A DNA stretch of 8,197 nucleotides from DATEAV01 sp964575425 (GTDB lineage: Bacteria; Chloroflexota; Anaerolineae; Anaerolineales; E44-bin32): contig CAZNRD010000079.1 of assembly GCA_964575425.1 (NCBI GenBank), positions 1 through 8,197 on the forward strand. The letters are read 5' to 3'. The notes beneath the pieces are model-generated. The model did no database searches, was not told the origin of the DNA, and saw nothing but the letters and a program-made list of their open reading frames with translations. How positions within the stretch are numbered: the first letter of the stretch is position 1; the number at the start of each line of letters is the position of its first letter. Of this stretch, positions 1 through 5,908 are shown in pieces. The position numbers and the translations under genes are program-made.

Positions 1-1
1 G

Positions 2-637
2 GAGGAAGAGCGGCTGAGGGCGGAGATTGCCAGGAAGAACGCCGAGGCCGAGGCGCGTGAGGCCGAGATCCAGCACAACGTGAGCCTGGCACATCTGGCG
101 GCGCTGGCAGCAGCGGCCGCGGCTGCAGCAGCGAAGGACAAGGGCAGGGATGAGGAGTGGGCATCGGAGAGCCGCTTCGGAGGGATGCAGCAGCCGCAGG
201 CGGGAACGACGGTGCAATCAACCCCGCCGGACCTTCAGCGACTAAGGGCTGCTGGCTCTCCGAGCAACATCAGGGATCGTACCGCGCCCACTTCAGGACG
301 CTGCGGGTTCTGGTCTTGTGTGGGAAAGGGCATGGTGACGCTCTTGAACGGCGTGGGGACGTTGCTTCTATTGGTGCCAGATCCCAGAGCCAAGATCGCG
401 GGTGTGGTGCTGCTTGGCTTCAATTTCATGGTCCAGGTGTTTGAGGTGCGCGCGGACTGGCTCGCAGTTCAAGAGCGCGCGATCAGCAGGGAGCATTTCC
501 TTTTCAACTTCATGCTGAATCTGGCCGATGCGGTTCCTGGGCTCGGCGCTGCGAAGGGCATATTCTCCCTGATGGGGGAGTGTGTGTTCGATTGGGCATT
601 CGAGTGGAGCCCCAATTCCCCCGACCGTCGGCGGTGA
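2..637 (+). CDS. Partial protein: charged helix, poly-Ala junction, hydrophobic C-terminus (5' end off window)
   Basis: The frame is open from base 2, so the start lies outside the window; 211 residues are visible. Visible residues 1-26 are rich in Glu, Arg and Ala and look like the end of a coiled coil. A run of nine alanines follows (36-44), then a short polar module K-D-K...E-E-W...S-E...R-F-G-G (45-61), then a Pro/Thr/Gln-rich linker (about 62-100). The C-terminus has three hydrophobic stretches, near residues 111-125, 132-148 and 167-191. The last contains A-V-P-G-L-G-A-A-K-G, which loosely recalls the P-G-x-G-x-x-K-G signature seen before toxin domains in some polymorphic toxins; that likeness is weak and from memory. 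The product is unknown. A GTG at 80 gives a 185-aa frame, but the helical coding continues upstream of it, so it is probably not the start. Part of the junction module recurs at 1288-1365. Confidence 0.7.
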   Translation, partial: EEERLRAEIARKNAEAEAREAEIQHNVSLAHLAALAAAAAAAAAKDKGRDEEWASESRFGGMQQPQAGTTVQSTPPDLQRLRAAGSPSNIRDRTAPTSGRCGFWSCVGKGMVTLLNGVGTLLLLVPDPRAKIAGVVLLGFNFMVQVFEVRADWLAVQERAISREHFLFNFMLNLADAVPGLGAAKGIFSLMGECVFDWAFEWSPNSPDRRR

Positions 638-698
638 AAGGTCGACCGACGCGAGGAAGGATGCCAGAGGGTCGAACCAGGGCACAGGGAGGCGAAGG

Positions 699-998
699 AT
701 GGCCGACTGGCCTTTTGCTATAGCTGTGGTAGCGTGCCTTGGCCCAGTCTTCGCCTGGTGGGCGAAACTGTTTCGTGCCAGGAGACTGCGCATCAGGGTG
801 ATGGCGGCCACTTCGGCACTAGGGGTGTTTTCCGCGTTCCTCTTGGCAGGGGCGTGGGACTGGCTGGTTCTTTCGCAGCCGATGACATTGGAGGCCACGG
901 CGCTCGCCTTCGTTGCCTCGATCGGCCTGGGAAGTACGTTCCTGACTTGGTGGCCGTTGCTAGGAAAAAGCCTCACAGGGATGGGAATTCGTTGGTAG
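699..998 (+). CDS. Small predicted membrane protein, three hydrophobic helices, 99 aa
   Basis: The frame opens at 582, but the ATG at 699 is preferred because GGGAGG ends 6 bases before it. The upstream part would overlap the previous gene and reads as Arg/Gly-rich filler. The 99-residue product has three hydrophobic segments, roughly residues 4-22 (FAIAVVACLGPVF), 31-57 and 63-85. A basic loop (RARRLRIR) between the first two suggests cytoplasmic placement by the positive-inside rule. No catalytic motif or family is recognised. It begins 61 bases after the preceding stop on the same strand, so cotranscription is plausible. Its size and membrane character fit an accessory or immunity-type partner of the upstream hydrophobic protein, but nothing in the sequence proves that. 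The Trp-rich end (WDWLVL, LTWWPLL) is typical of membrane interfaces. Confidence 0.62.
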   Translation: MADWPFAIAVVACLGPVFAWWAKLFRARRLRIRVMAATSALGVFSAFLLAGAWDWLVLSQPMTLEATALAFVASIGLGSTFLTWWPLLGKSLTGMGIRW

Positions 999-1278
999 GA
1001 TTGGACCGGGCCGGTGCGCAGTGCGCGTACAGGGAACTACTACGGCAACGAAGCTTGCATTCTCCCTTGTTGGCCATCCGAGCGCCCTCCATCGCCGTGG
1101 GACTCCTTAATATGAGGCAGGGCCAGCCACGCAGCGGTGATATCCAGTCGGCCGGGTAATGACCTTCTGGACAAGCGCAACCTGCAACTCGTCAGGTTCA
1201 GTAGACTAAGGCCGTCTTCATGCACCACCTCGTTGACGTAGAAGCACTGCGCCGATCCCCTACAAGTCGTGGTTCTGC
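999..1278. other. Intergenic stretch, no supported gene
   Basis: Short frames exist on both strands here, but none has a ribosome site, a recognisable domain or convincing codon use. I saw no tRNA, no terminator with a T-run and no promoter I would defend. The stretch separates the 99-aa membrane protein from the second Ala-rich module. Confidence 0.5.
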
Positions 1279-1610
1279 GTGCTGTGGGGTGCAGCGGCAG
1301 CGGCCGCAGCAGCAAAAGACAAAGCCAGAGGTGACGAGTGGCCCTCAGAAAACCGGTTCGTTGGCCGGCAGCCCGCCCCTATCCCACCCGACGACGAGGA
1401 ACGAACTATGGTCGCGAGGCCGTCCCGCGACCTGCGCCAAGTCGCCGAGCGGAGGGATGAGCCGCCTCCGACATCCGACAGACTCGCCTCGCCGGCAGGG
1501 CAAGGTTCAGGGAGGTATATACCACCAATGTCATACCGAAGCCCATCACGTCTAGGAAGTGAAGGCGTGTTTCTGCGATTTCCGTACTTCAACCCACAAG
1601 CCCCGCTCTT

Positions 1611-1650
1611 CCAAAAAAACCCTCTGGCCTGGCTGGCGGCAGGCCAGAGG
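1611..1650 (-). terminator. Intrinsic terminator on the minus strand with no assigned gene
   Basis: CCTCTGGCCTG (1621-1631) and CAGGCCAGAGG (1640-1650) form a perfect 11-bp stem with an 8-base loop. On the minus strand the stem is followed by G and then seven T (1619-1613), the classic rho-independent layout. Read on the plus strand the A-tract precedes the stem, so the terminator works in the minus direction only. No credible minus-strand gene lies immediately upstream (higher coordinates). Confidence 0.75.
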
Positions 1651-1770
1651 CTGGAAGTGCCCGCAAGTGGGCCGTTTGGCTTGTGGCAGTGGGGCGTATC
1701 TGTTGGGCAAGAAGCAAGCCTTGGTCCATCCTCGCCCGTCACCGCGCGGGATGATTGTCTCTCATCCAGG
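1611..1770 (-). ncRNA. Candidate minus-strand small RNA ending at the 1611-1650 terminator
   Basis: Upstream of the orphan terminator the minus strand can form small perfect hairpins: a 6-bp stem at 1749-1754 with 1762-1767, and a 4-bp stem at 1659-1662 with 1669-1672. No good protein frame precedes the terminator, so the transcript it ends may be non-coding. The 5' end is arbitrary because I found no convincing promoter. It does not match tmRNA, RNase P RNA, SRP RNA or 6S RNA in any motif I could recall. It is inferred from the terminator more than from the RNA itself. Confidence 0.25.
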
Positions 1771-1978
1771 AGTAGACCGGTCGAAGTAGGTGTCTCAGGG
1801 AGTACGTGGCGTATCCAACTGCATCTGCTGGAAACGACGGTTGCAGGCCCGGACGGGACCGGAAATTGCCGCCTCCCAAGACCGGACTTGCTGGACGCGC
1901 GGGTGTGGGCAGGGAATACGGGAGAAGCCAAGGCATGCAGCCCCCGCGACCTCAGCCGGCTTCTGCTTCAGGCTTGCA

Positions 1979-2016
1979 TTGACCCTCAGAGGTCAACGGC
2001 TCCCTGCGCCGGGAGC
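1979..2016. repeat. Two adjacent short inverted repeats
   Basis: TTGACC-N6-GGTCAA (1979-1996) is followed directly by GCTCCC-N6-GGGAGC (1999-2016). Each has 6-bp arms and a 6-base spacer. The first has the shape of a dimeric-regulator operator and the second could form an RNA hairpin. They lie about 190 bases upstream of the small secreted-peptide frame at 2201. No T-run follows, so they are not a terminator. Confidence 0.35.
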
Positions 2017-2135
2017 GCGGCGTGTTCTGCCAGGACCCGCGACGTCAACGACGAAACCAAACCTGTCAACTGATCCTTCAGCGAGCGTTTCGGCGATGCT
2101 GGCTCAGCCCCGCTGGCCTGGAGACATCCCCGTGA

Positions 2136-2162
2136 TTGCGGCCCGCCCGTGGTGGGTATAGA
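2136..2162 (+). promoter_or_regulatory. Weak possible promoter for 2201 and the zinc-ribbon gene
   Basis: TTGCGG (2136-2141) and TATAGA (2157-2162) are separated by 15 bases, shorter than the usual 17. The predicted transcript would begin about 30 bases before the ATG at 2201. It is the only sigma-70-like pair I found close to this start. Confidence 0.28.
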
Positions 2163-2200
2163 CTTCACATGTCCCTTGCTGCTGAGGCAGGTGCCACGCG

Positions 2201-2467
2201 ATGAGAAGAACTGTCTGGGCCATCGTTTTGGCTAGTTCGCTGGCGGCGGCGGTGGCCTGCTCGCTGCCTGTGCCGCTCTCAGTTGCGGCCGAGCGAACCA
2301 CGAGCGATATCCCACCCGCCAGCAAAGAGGCTCCTGCCGGCCCGGTCCGCGGGACGAGAGGGGGGAGCGAAGCCTCTGGTCGTGATCCAGCAGGGTTCAG
2401 CCTTGATCCTGTCTGTGTTGGGAGTGACCCAACAGCCCAATCGGGGTTGGCCGTGTCGCAGCCCTGA
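2201..2467 (+). CDS. Possible small secreted or lipoprotein peptide, 88 aa
   Basis: The first 30 residues look like an export signal: two Arg after the Met, then a hydrophobic Ala/Leu/Val core. Cleavage could follow V-A-A at residue 30. Alternatively A-V-A-C at residues 17-20 could act as a loose lipobox. The remaining 58 residues are Pro/Gly/Ser-rich with no recognisable domain and may be disordered. A weak purine-rich stretch (gaggcagg) lies 10-20 bases upstream. The frame ends 30 bases before the zinc-ribbon gene, which would allow an operon. A different frame over 2360-2440 encodes a hydrophobic stretch, so an old frameshift is possible. The main support is the signal-like N-terminus; the tail could be non-coding. 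Confidence 0.42.
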   Translation: MRRTVWAIVLASSLAAAVACSLPVPLSVAAERTTSDIPPASKEAPAGPVRGTRGGSEASGRDPAGFSLDPVCVGSDPTAQSGLAVSQP

Positions 2468-2497
2468 TGTGGCCGTAGAGAGGGCAAGGGAGAGTCC

Positions 2498-3145
2498 ATG
2501 AGCGATCAGATCGAATTCTCCAGCAACTACAGTGACCTGAGCACGGACAAGGGGTTTCAGTTCGAGTTCGACTGCAACCGCTGTTCCAATGGCTTCCGCA
2601 CTCGGTTCCAGCCGTGGGTGGTGGGATCGGTGAGCAGCGTGCTGGATGCTGCTGGCAGCCTGTTGGGTGGGGTCTTCAGCGGCGCGGCGGATGTCGGAGA
2701 GCGAGTGCGCTCGGCAGGCTGGCAGAAGGCGCACGACGAGGCATTTGCTGTCGCTATCGCCGAGGTGCGGCCGAATTTCATCCAGTGCCCGCGCTGCAGC
2801 CAGTGGGTATGCCGCAAATCCTGCTGGAACTCCAAGCGAGGCCTGTGCAAGGAGTGCGCGCCGGACCTGGGAGTGGAAATGTCAGCAGCCCAGGCAAGCC
2901 GCTCCGTCGAGGAGGTCTGGGCGCACGCCAAGATGGCGGAAGAGGACAAGCGGCTGGCGGAAGGGAACTGGCGCGAGACGATCGTGGCCTCGTGCCCGAA
3001 CTGCGGCGCGCCTCAGGCGACCAACGCCAAGTTCTGCCCGGAATGCGGCGCAAAGCTGAAGGATGGACAGCACTGCTCGCAATGCGGAGCGAAGCTGACA
3101 TCCGGGGCCAAGTTCTGCCCGGAGTGCGGAGCGAAGGTGGCCTGA
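2498..3145 (+). CDS. Zinc-ribbon protein with 16 cysteines and double-zinc-ribbon C-terminus
   Basis: The ATG at 2498 has GGGAG 5 bases upstream; the product has 215 residues. All 16 Cys fall into zinc-knuckle patterns. C26-x2-C29 lies in an F-D-C-N-R-C-S-N-G-F-R-T-R-F context. A Gly/Ala-rich segment (42-75) follows. The central cluster has C97-x2-C100, C105, C109 and C117-x2-C120. A charged helix spans 128-160. The C-terminus carries two treble-clef ribbons: C166/C169 with C180/C183 and C193/C196 with C207/C210, the second of each pair in the F-C-P-E-C-G-A-K form. From memory this matches a widespread bacterial family annotated only as zinc-ribbon domain-containing protein, with the same C-N-R-C...Q-C-P-R-C-x-x-W-V-C...C-W-N arrangement. 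Its role is unknown; no signal peptide is seen, so it is probably cytoplasmic. Ribbons of this type usually mediate protein or nucleic-acid contacts rather than catalysis. Confidence 0.92.
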   Translation: MSDQIEFSSNYSDLSTDKGFQFEFDCNRCSNGFRTRFQPWVVGSVSSVLDAAGSLLGGVFSGAADVGERVRSAGWQKAHDEAFAVAIAEVRPNFIQCPRCSQWVCRKSCWNSKRGLCKECAPDLGVEMSAAQASRSVEEVWAHAKMAEEDKRLAEGNWRETIVASCPNCGAPQATNAKFCPECGAKLKDGQHCSQCGAKLTSGAKFCPECGAKVA

Positions 3146-3236
3146 GCAGGCAGGCAAACCGATCCCAGGCCAAGTGCCCCGCCGTGAGAATCGACGGCCT
3201 CCCTTGTGCCGGGATTGAGGCAGTGGACTTGCGGTC

Positions 3237-3455
3237 CTACGGAGTGGGGTGGGATGGAGGCAGCGGCTCCTCGGGGATCAGGATCAGCATGATGAGATAG
3301 GTCAGCAGGCCCGGCCCCCCGGTGAAAGCCAGGAGCACGAACAGCAGGCGAATCACCGTGGGGTCGATGCCCAGGTAAGCCCCCAGCCCGCCGCACACAC
3401 CGCCGACCATCCGGTCCTTGCGCGAACGGTACAGTCGCCTGACATTTGAGTTCAT
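3237..3455 (-). CDS. Stand-alone PspC-domain membrane protein, 72 aa
   Basis: The protein reads R-L-Y-R-S-R-K-D-R-M-V-G-G-V-C-G-G-L-G-A-Y-L-G-I-D-P-T, the signature of the PspC domain. A hydrophobic segment with a G-G-P-G turn and the P-E-E-P end of the family follow. PspC is an inner-membrane component of the phage-shock envelope-stress response; single-domain copies like this are common in bacteria lacking a full psp operon, and their partners are often unknown. ATG 3455 is chosen because GGAG lies 9 bases upstream. The longer GTG start at 3485 adds an acidic leader and lacks a well-placed ribosome site. The gene follows the lamin-tail gene on the same strand after 91 bases, with no terminator or clear promoter between, so readthrough is likely. 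No PspA or PspB homologue is in the window. Confidence 0.94.
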   Translation of the reverse strand: MNSNVRRLYRSRKDRMVGGVCGGLGAYLGIDPTVIRLLFVLLAFTGGPGLLTYLIMLILIPEEPLPPSHPTP

Positions 3456-3546
3456 CTCGGGTTGCTCCGTATCGTCGTCTTCCACCTGATCTACGACTTC
3501 GTCCCCCGTGGGTCACGCCTTTGATCGGGCAGATCGTGGGCTGCGC

Positions 3547-5460
3547 CTACGGGTTGAGTGGACGGCAGACGAGGTGGCCGAGCGCCGCCATCCAGCGGGC
3601 CATGGCCGGGTGGCGAGCCTGGCGCGGCAGTCGTGGCTCGGGGACTCCGCCGCGCGGGCAGAGCACCGAGTCGATGCGCTCGGCCATCGGGAGGGGCTCG
3701 ATGAAGAGGATGTTGGGTCGGCCGGGCGTGGGCCACAGGCCATATTTCAGATGCCTCGAGCCGTCGGGCAGGCGGCCATAGGAGAGATTGTAGGCGCGCA
3801 CGCGGAGGTAACGGATCTCATCCAGGATTTGCCCGTCGGGCGAGAGAAGGCGAACGGTGTCCCCGGAGTCGTTGAGGCTGACGCGCGTGCGCGAGCGGAA
3901 GAACACGGCGAACTGATGGGGATCGATCGTGACGCCCGGGAGGGCGTAGGGCTTTGAGCCGCCGCCGGCGATGTCGTCAAGCAGCCAGCCGCGCACGTTC
4001 ACGGGGAACGGGCCCAGGTTGTACAGTTCGATGAACTCATCGCCGGTGTTGACCCCGCCCGTGCCTTCCCAATCGTAGCGGGGCCGGATGAGGACCTCGT
4101 TGATGACCAATCGGCCGGAAATCCAGGTGGGCACCGGTGTGGGGAAGAAGAGCGAATTGGTCGCCCGCGGCGTGCCGTTGATAGGGTTGCTGGCCGCGTC
4201 GCGTCCGTGGCCATAGTAGCCGGTGAAGGTTCCCCAGTTGCCGCGGCGGTCGTCGCCGCCCCGGCGCTCCATGCTGGCCCTGGTGCTGGACGATCCGGCT
4301 GGCCAGCCGCCCCCCTGCTGGTTGGCGGTGTCGATGATTGTTCCGCAGGCGTCGCGGAGCCACAACGTCTCGCCGCCGTCTCGCAAGGACCCTGTGTAGA
4401 TCTGATCAGCGGGGATGTCAGCGATGGTTGTGTCATCGGTCCGTTCGAGCAAGAAGAAGCCGTGGGCGGGGAGTGTGCCGCGCAAGCGAATCTGGATGTC
4501 GCCGTTGTCGGTTAGGGTCCAGCCGGTGAGATCGATATCGACGCCAGTGGTGTTCTGGAGCTCGATCCACTCATCGCTGGGGGTGGCGCGGGTGCCCGGC
4601 CAGGCGATTTCGTTGATCAGGACGGCGAGGGGAGCGGCCGGTGTTGGGGGAGGCGTTGCGGTGGGTGGGGTGGTGCAGGCGTTGGGACCGCGCGGCGTGC
4701 CGGCGATGCGGTTGCCTTTGGCGTCGAGGCCGAGGGCGCCGGGCGTGCTGAGGGCGCACCAACTCCCGGGGACATCGGCTTCCCCGCGTCGCTGCATGCT
4801 GGCCTTCGCCGCACCCCCGCCTGCAGGCCAGGCGCCGCCAGGGGCGTTGGCGCTGTCTACTACGGCCCCCGTGGGATCGACGAGGTGCAGCGCTTCGCCG
4901 CTGTCGCGCAGTGAGCCGGTGTAGATTTGGTCCGCAGTGATGTTGCTGACCGTTGTGTCGTCGGTGCGTTCGAGCAGGAAGTAGCCATACGCTGGCACCA
5001 CGCCGCGCAGGCTGACGCGCAGGTCGCCCTCGTCTGTCAGCACCCAGCCGGAGAGGTCGATGTCGAAGGGGTTGTTGTTGTAGAGCTCGATCCACTCATC
5101 GACGGCGTAGGCGACTGTTCCAGCCCAGGCGACCTCGTTGATCAGGACGGCGTGTGGCGGGTAAGGAGTGGGGGGCGCGGTTGGCGTGGCAGCTAAGCTC
5201 GGCGTCGGGCTTGACGTCTCGGTGCTGGTGATAGGTGTCGGTGTGTCGCTGCTCGGCGGTGGACTCGGCGTGTCACTCGGGGCTGGCGAGGCGGTCTCGG
5301 TGTCAATGGGTGGAAGCGTCGAGGTTTCGGCCGGAGGCGGCGTGCCGGTTTCCTCACCGTCCGCAGGCAGCCGCAGGTGGCTCGACCACGCGAGTGGAAG
5401 CAGGAACCCGGCCGCGAGGAGCAGGCGGGCCGGGCCATGACGCCGTGAGCCGTGGGTCAT
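3547..5460 (-). CDS. Secreted protein with three lamin tail domains, 637 aa
   Basis: The N-terminus (residues 1-27) is a Sec-type signal: several Arg, then L-L-L-A-A-G-F-L-L-P-L-A. A Thr/Pro/Ser-rich linker follows (about 38-102), likely extended on the cell surface and possibly glycosylated. Three lamin tail domains come next: about 104-258, 278-433 and 450-583. Each opens with the family signature (V-L-I-N-E-V-A-W or V-I-N-E-V), followed by D-E-W/F-I-E-L-Y/Q-N and G-W-x-L. Domains 1 and 2 are close copies sharing F-L-L-E-R-T-D-D-T-T and A-D-Q-I-Y-T-G-S-L-R-D; domain 3 is more diverged. Lamin tail domains are immunoglobulin-like folds found in extracellular bacterial proteins, often with nucleases or adhesion modules, but no catalytic domain is seen here. 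ATG 5460 has AGGGGG 8 bases upstream and a near-consensus promoter. The last 50 residues are basic and show no sorting motif, so surface attachment is unclear. Confidence 0.94.
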   Translation of the reverse strand: MTHGSRRHGPARLLLAAGFLLPLAWSSHLRLPADGEETGTPPPAETSTLPPIDTETASPAPSDTPSPPPSSDTPTPITSTETSSPTPSLAATPTAPPTPYPPHAVLINEVAWAGTVAYAVDEWIELYNNNPFDIDLSGWVLTDEGDLRVSLRGVVPAYGYFLLERTDDTTVSNITADQIYTGSLRDSGEALHLVDPTGAVVDSANAPGGAWPAGGGAAKASMQRRGEADVPGSWCALSTPGALGLDAKGNRIAGTPRGPNACTTPPTATPPPTPAAPLAVLINEIAWPGTRATPSDEWIELQNTTGVDIDLTGWTLTDNGDIQIRLRGTLPAHGFFLLERTDDTTIADIPADQIYTGSLRDGGETLWLRDACGTIIDTANQQGGGWPAGSSSTRASMERRGGDDRRGNWGTFTGYYGHGRDAASNPINGTPRATNSLFFPTPVPTWISGRLVINEVLIRPRYDWEGTGGVNTGDEFIELYNLGPFPVNVRGWLLDDIAGGGSKPYALPGVTIDPHQFAVFFRSRTRVSLNDSGDTVRLLSPDGQILDEIRYLRVRAYNLSYGRLPDGSRHLKYGLWPTPGRPNILFIEPLPMAERIDSVLCPRGGVPEPRLPRQARHPAMARWMAALGHLVCRPLNP

Positions 5461-5492
5461 CGGTGAGCCCCCTGGACCCGTGGGACGACTAG

Positions 5493-5520
5493 ACTATAGT
5501 CGAAACCGCCCGATTGTCAA
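5493..5520 (-). promoter_or_regulatory. Near-consensus sigma-70-type promoter for the lamin-tail gene
   Basis: On the minus strand TTGACA (5520-5515) and TATAGT (5498-5493) are 16 bases apart, 32 bases upstream of the ATG. The -10 sits inside a 10-bp perfect palindrome GACTATAGTC (5492-5501). This is the strongest promoter match in the window. Confidence 0.75.
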
Positions 5521-5539
5521 TCAGGCGTGGCCAGTCGCC

Positions 5540-5803
5540 TCAGGCCGACTTGGGGAGGCGGTAGACCGAGTCGCCGCTGCGGGCCCGCTGCTTGATCTTG
5601 ACCGCCACTTCGCTGCCCGCTGCTCCCTTTTCGACCTTCTGGTGCTCGACCTCCATCGAGGTGATCTCTTGCTCGAAATCGGTGTTGCGGCCGAGGAAGT
5701 GCACTCGGTCGCCGACATTCAGGTCCTGCTGCAGGCGCAGGACGGCGACGCCGATCCGATCGTAGACGTGGATCACCTTGCCGACGAGTTCTCCCTCCGT
5801 CAT
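5540..5803 (-). CDS. Translation elongation factor-like protein (stand-alone EF-Tu domain-2 barrel), 87 aa
   Basis: The product has the features of a single translation-factor beta-barrel: V-G-K-V-I-H-V-Y-D-R-I-G-V-A-V-L at residues 7-22, V-G-D-R-V-H-F-L-G at 30-38, then T-D-F-E-Q-E-I-T-S-M-E-V-E-H-Q and a closing G-D-S-V-Y-R-L. Length and motifs agree with small proteins annotated as translation elongation factor-like. They resemble domain 2 of EF-Tu, and the C-terminal barrel of some U32 peptidases, without any GTPase domain. No GTP-binding motif is present, so it cannot act as a GTPase; its role is unknown and might be RNA or protein binding. ATG 5803 is supported by GGGAGG 6 bases upstream. 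It lies 105 bases after the MFS transporter on the same strand but has its own promoter-like pair, so cotranscription is not required. Confidence 0.88.
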   Translation of the reverse strand: MTEGELVGKVIHVYDRIGVAVLRLQQDLNVGDRVHFLGRNTDFEQEITSMEVEHQKVEKGAAGSEVAVKIKQRARSGDSVYRLPKSA

Positions 5804-5864
5804 GTCCCACCTCCCGAACAGACGCCGCCGGGAAGCACCGGCGATGGGGACTCTGTTGACGAAG

Positions 5865-5892
5865 ATTGTACAACAGCTCCGTCGGGCCTCAA
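5865..5892 (-). promoter_or_regulatory. Promoter for the EF-Tu-like gene
   Basis: TTGAGG (5892-5887) and TACAAT (5870-5865) on the minus strand are 16 bases apart, giving a leader of about 55 bases before ATG 5803. The -35 overlaps the loop of a 5-bp inverted repeat, GGGCC-TCAAC-GGCCC (5884-5898), just after the transporter stop codon. Confidence 0.55.
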
Positions 5893-5908
5893 CGGCCCAA
5901 TGACGACA

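Larger units (their letters stand above)
1279..2073 (+). pseudogene. Probable remnant or displaced cassette carrying a second Ala-run module
   Basis: An open frame of 264 codons starts at GTG 1279; the in-frame stop before it is at 1234-1236. Codons at 1288-1365 encode a Gly, eight Ala and then K-D-K-A-R...E-W...S-E...R-F. This matches the module at 107-184: 11 of the last 17 residues are identical, and seven of those identical codons differ only by synonymous third-base changes. A Pro/Arg/Asp-rich linker follows. After about position 1500 the frame uses many A/T-ending and rare codons (tca, aga, cga, gta, caa), shows no domain, and runs through a strong minus-strand terminator at 1611-1650. 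The start also lacks a clear ribosome site. I read it as a 5'-truncated copy whose tail has decayed or come from elsewhere. A real 264-aa protein cannot be excluded. Confidence 0.38.

Noticed and set aside
667..682. tRNA T-loop-like GGTTCGACC on the minus strand
   Set aside because: The flanking bases cannot form the T-arm stem and no acceptor or anticodon arm is present.
368..976. Minus-strand frame of 202 codons
   Set aside because: It is antisense to the hydrophobic partial gene and the membrane protein, both with better coding features. No ribosome site or family seen.
1514..1530. GGTATATACC palindrome with a nearby in-frame ATG as a start
   Set aside because: The purine run is 12 bases from the ATG and the following frame has poor codon use and no domain.
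1260..1931. Minus-strand frame of 223 codons
   Set aside because: It runs straight through the minus-strand terminator, mirrors the Ala-run on the other strand, is rich in Arg/Ser/Pro and has no domain.
1739..1936. Minus-strand 65-codon frame upstream of the orphan terminator, with GGGGG before its ATG
   Set aside because: Composition is Pro/Arg-rich with no domain, and its stop is nearly 90 bases before the terminator. Kept only as a possible alternative to a small RNA.
3146..3236. Terminator between the convergent zinc-ribbon and PspC genes
   Set aside because: Only a weak 5-bp stem (GCCGT...ACGGC) without a T-run on either side.
4415..4924. Plus-strand 169-codon frame
   Set aside because: It lies antisense within the clearly coding lamin-tail gene and reads as the mirror of its Thr/Pro-rich repeats.
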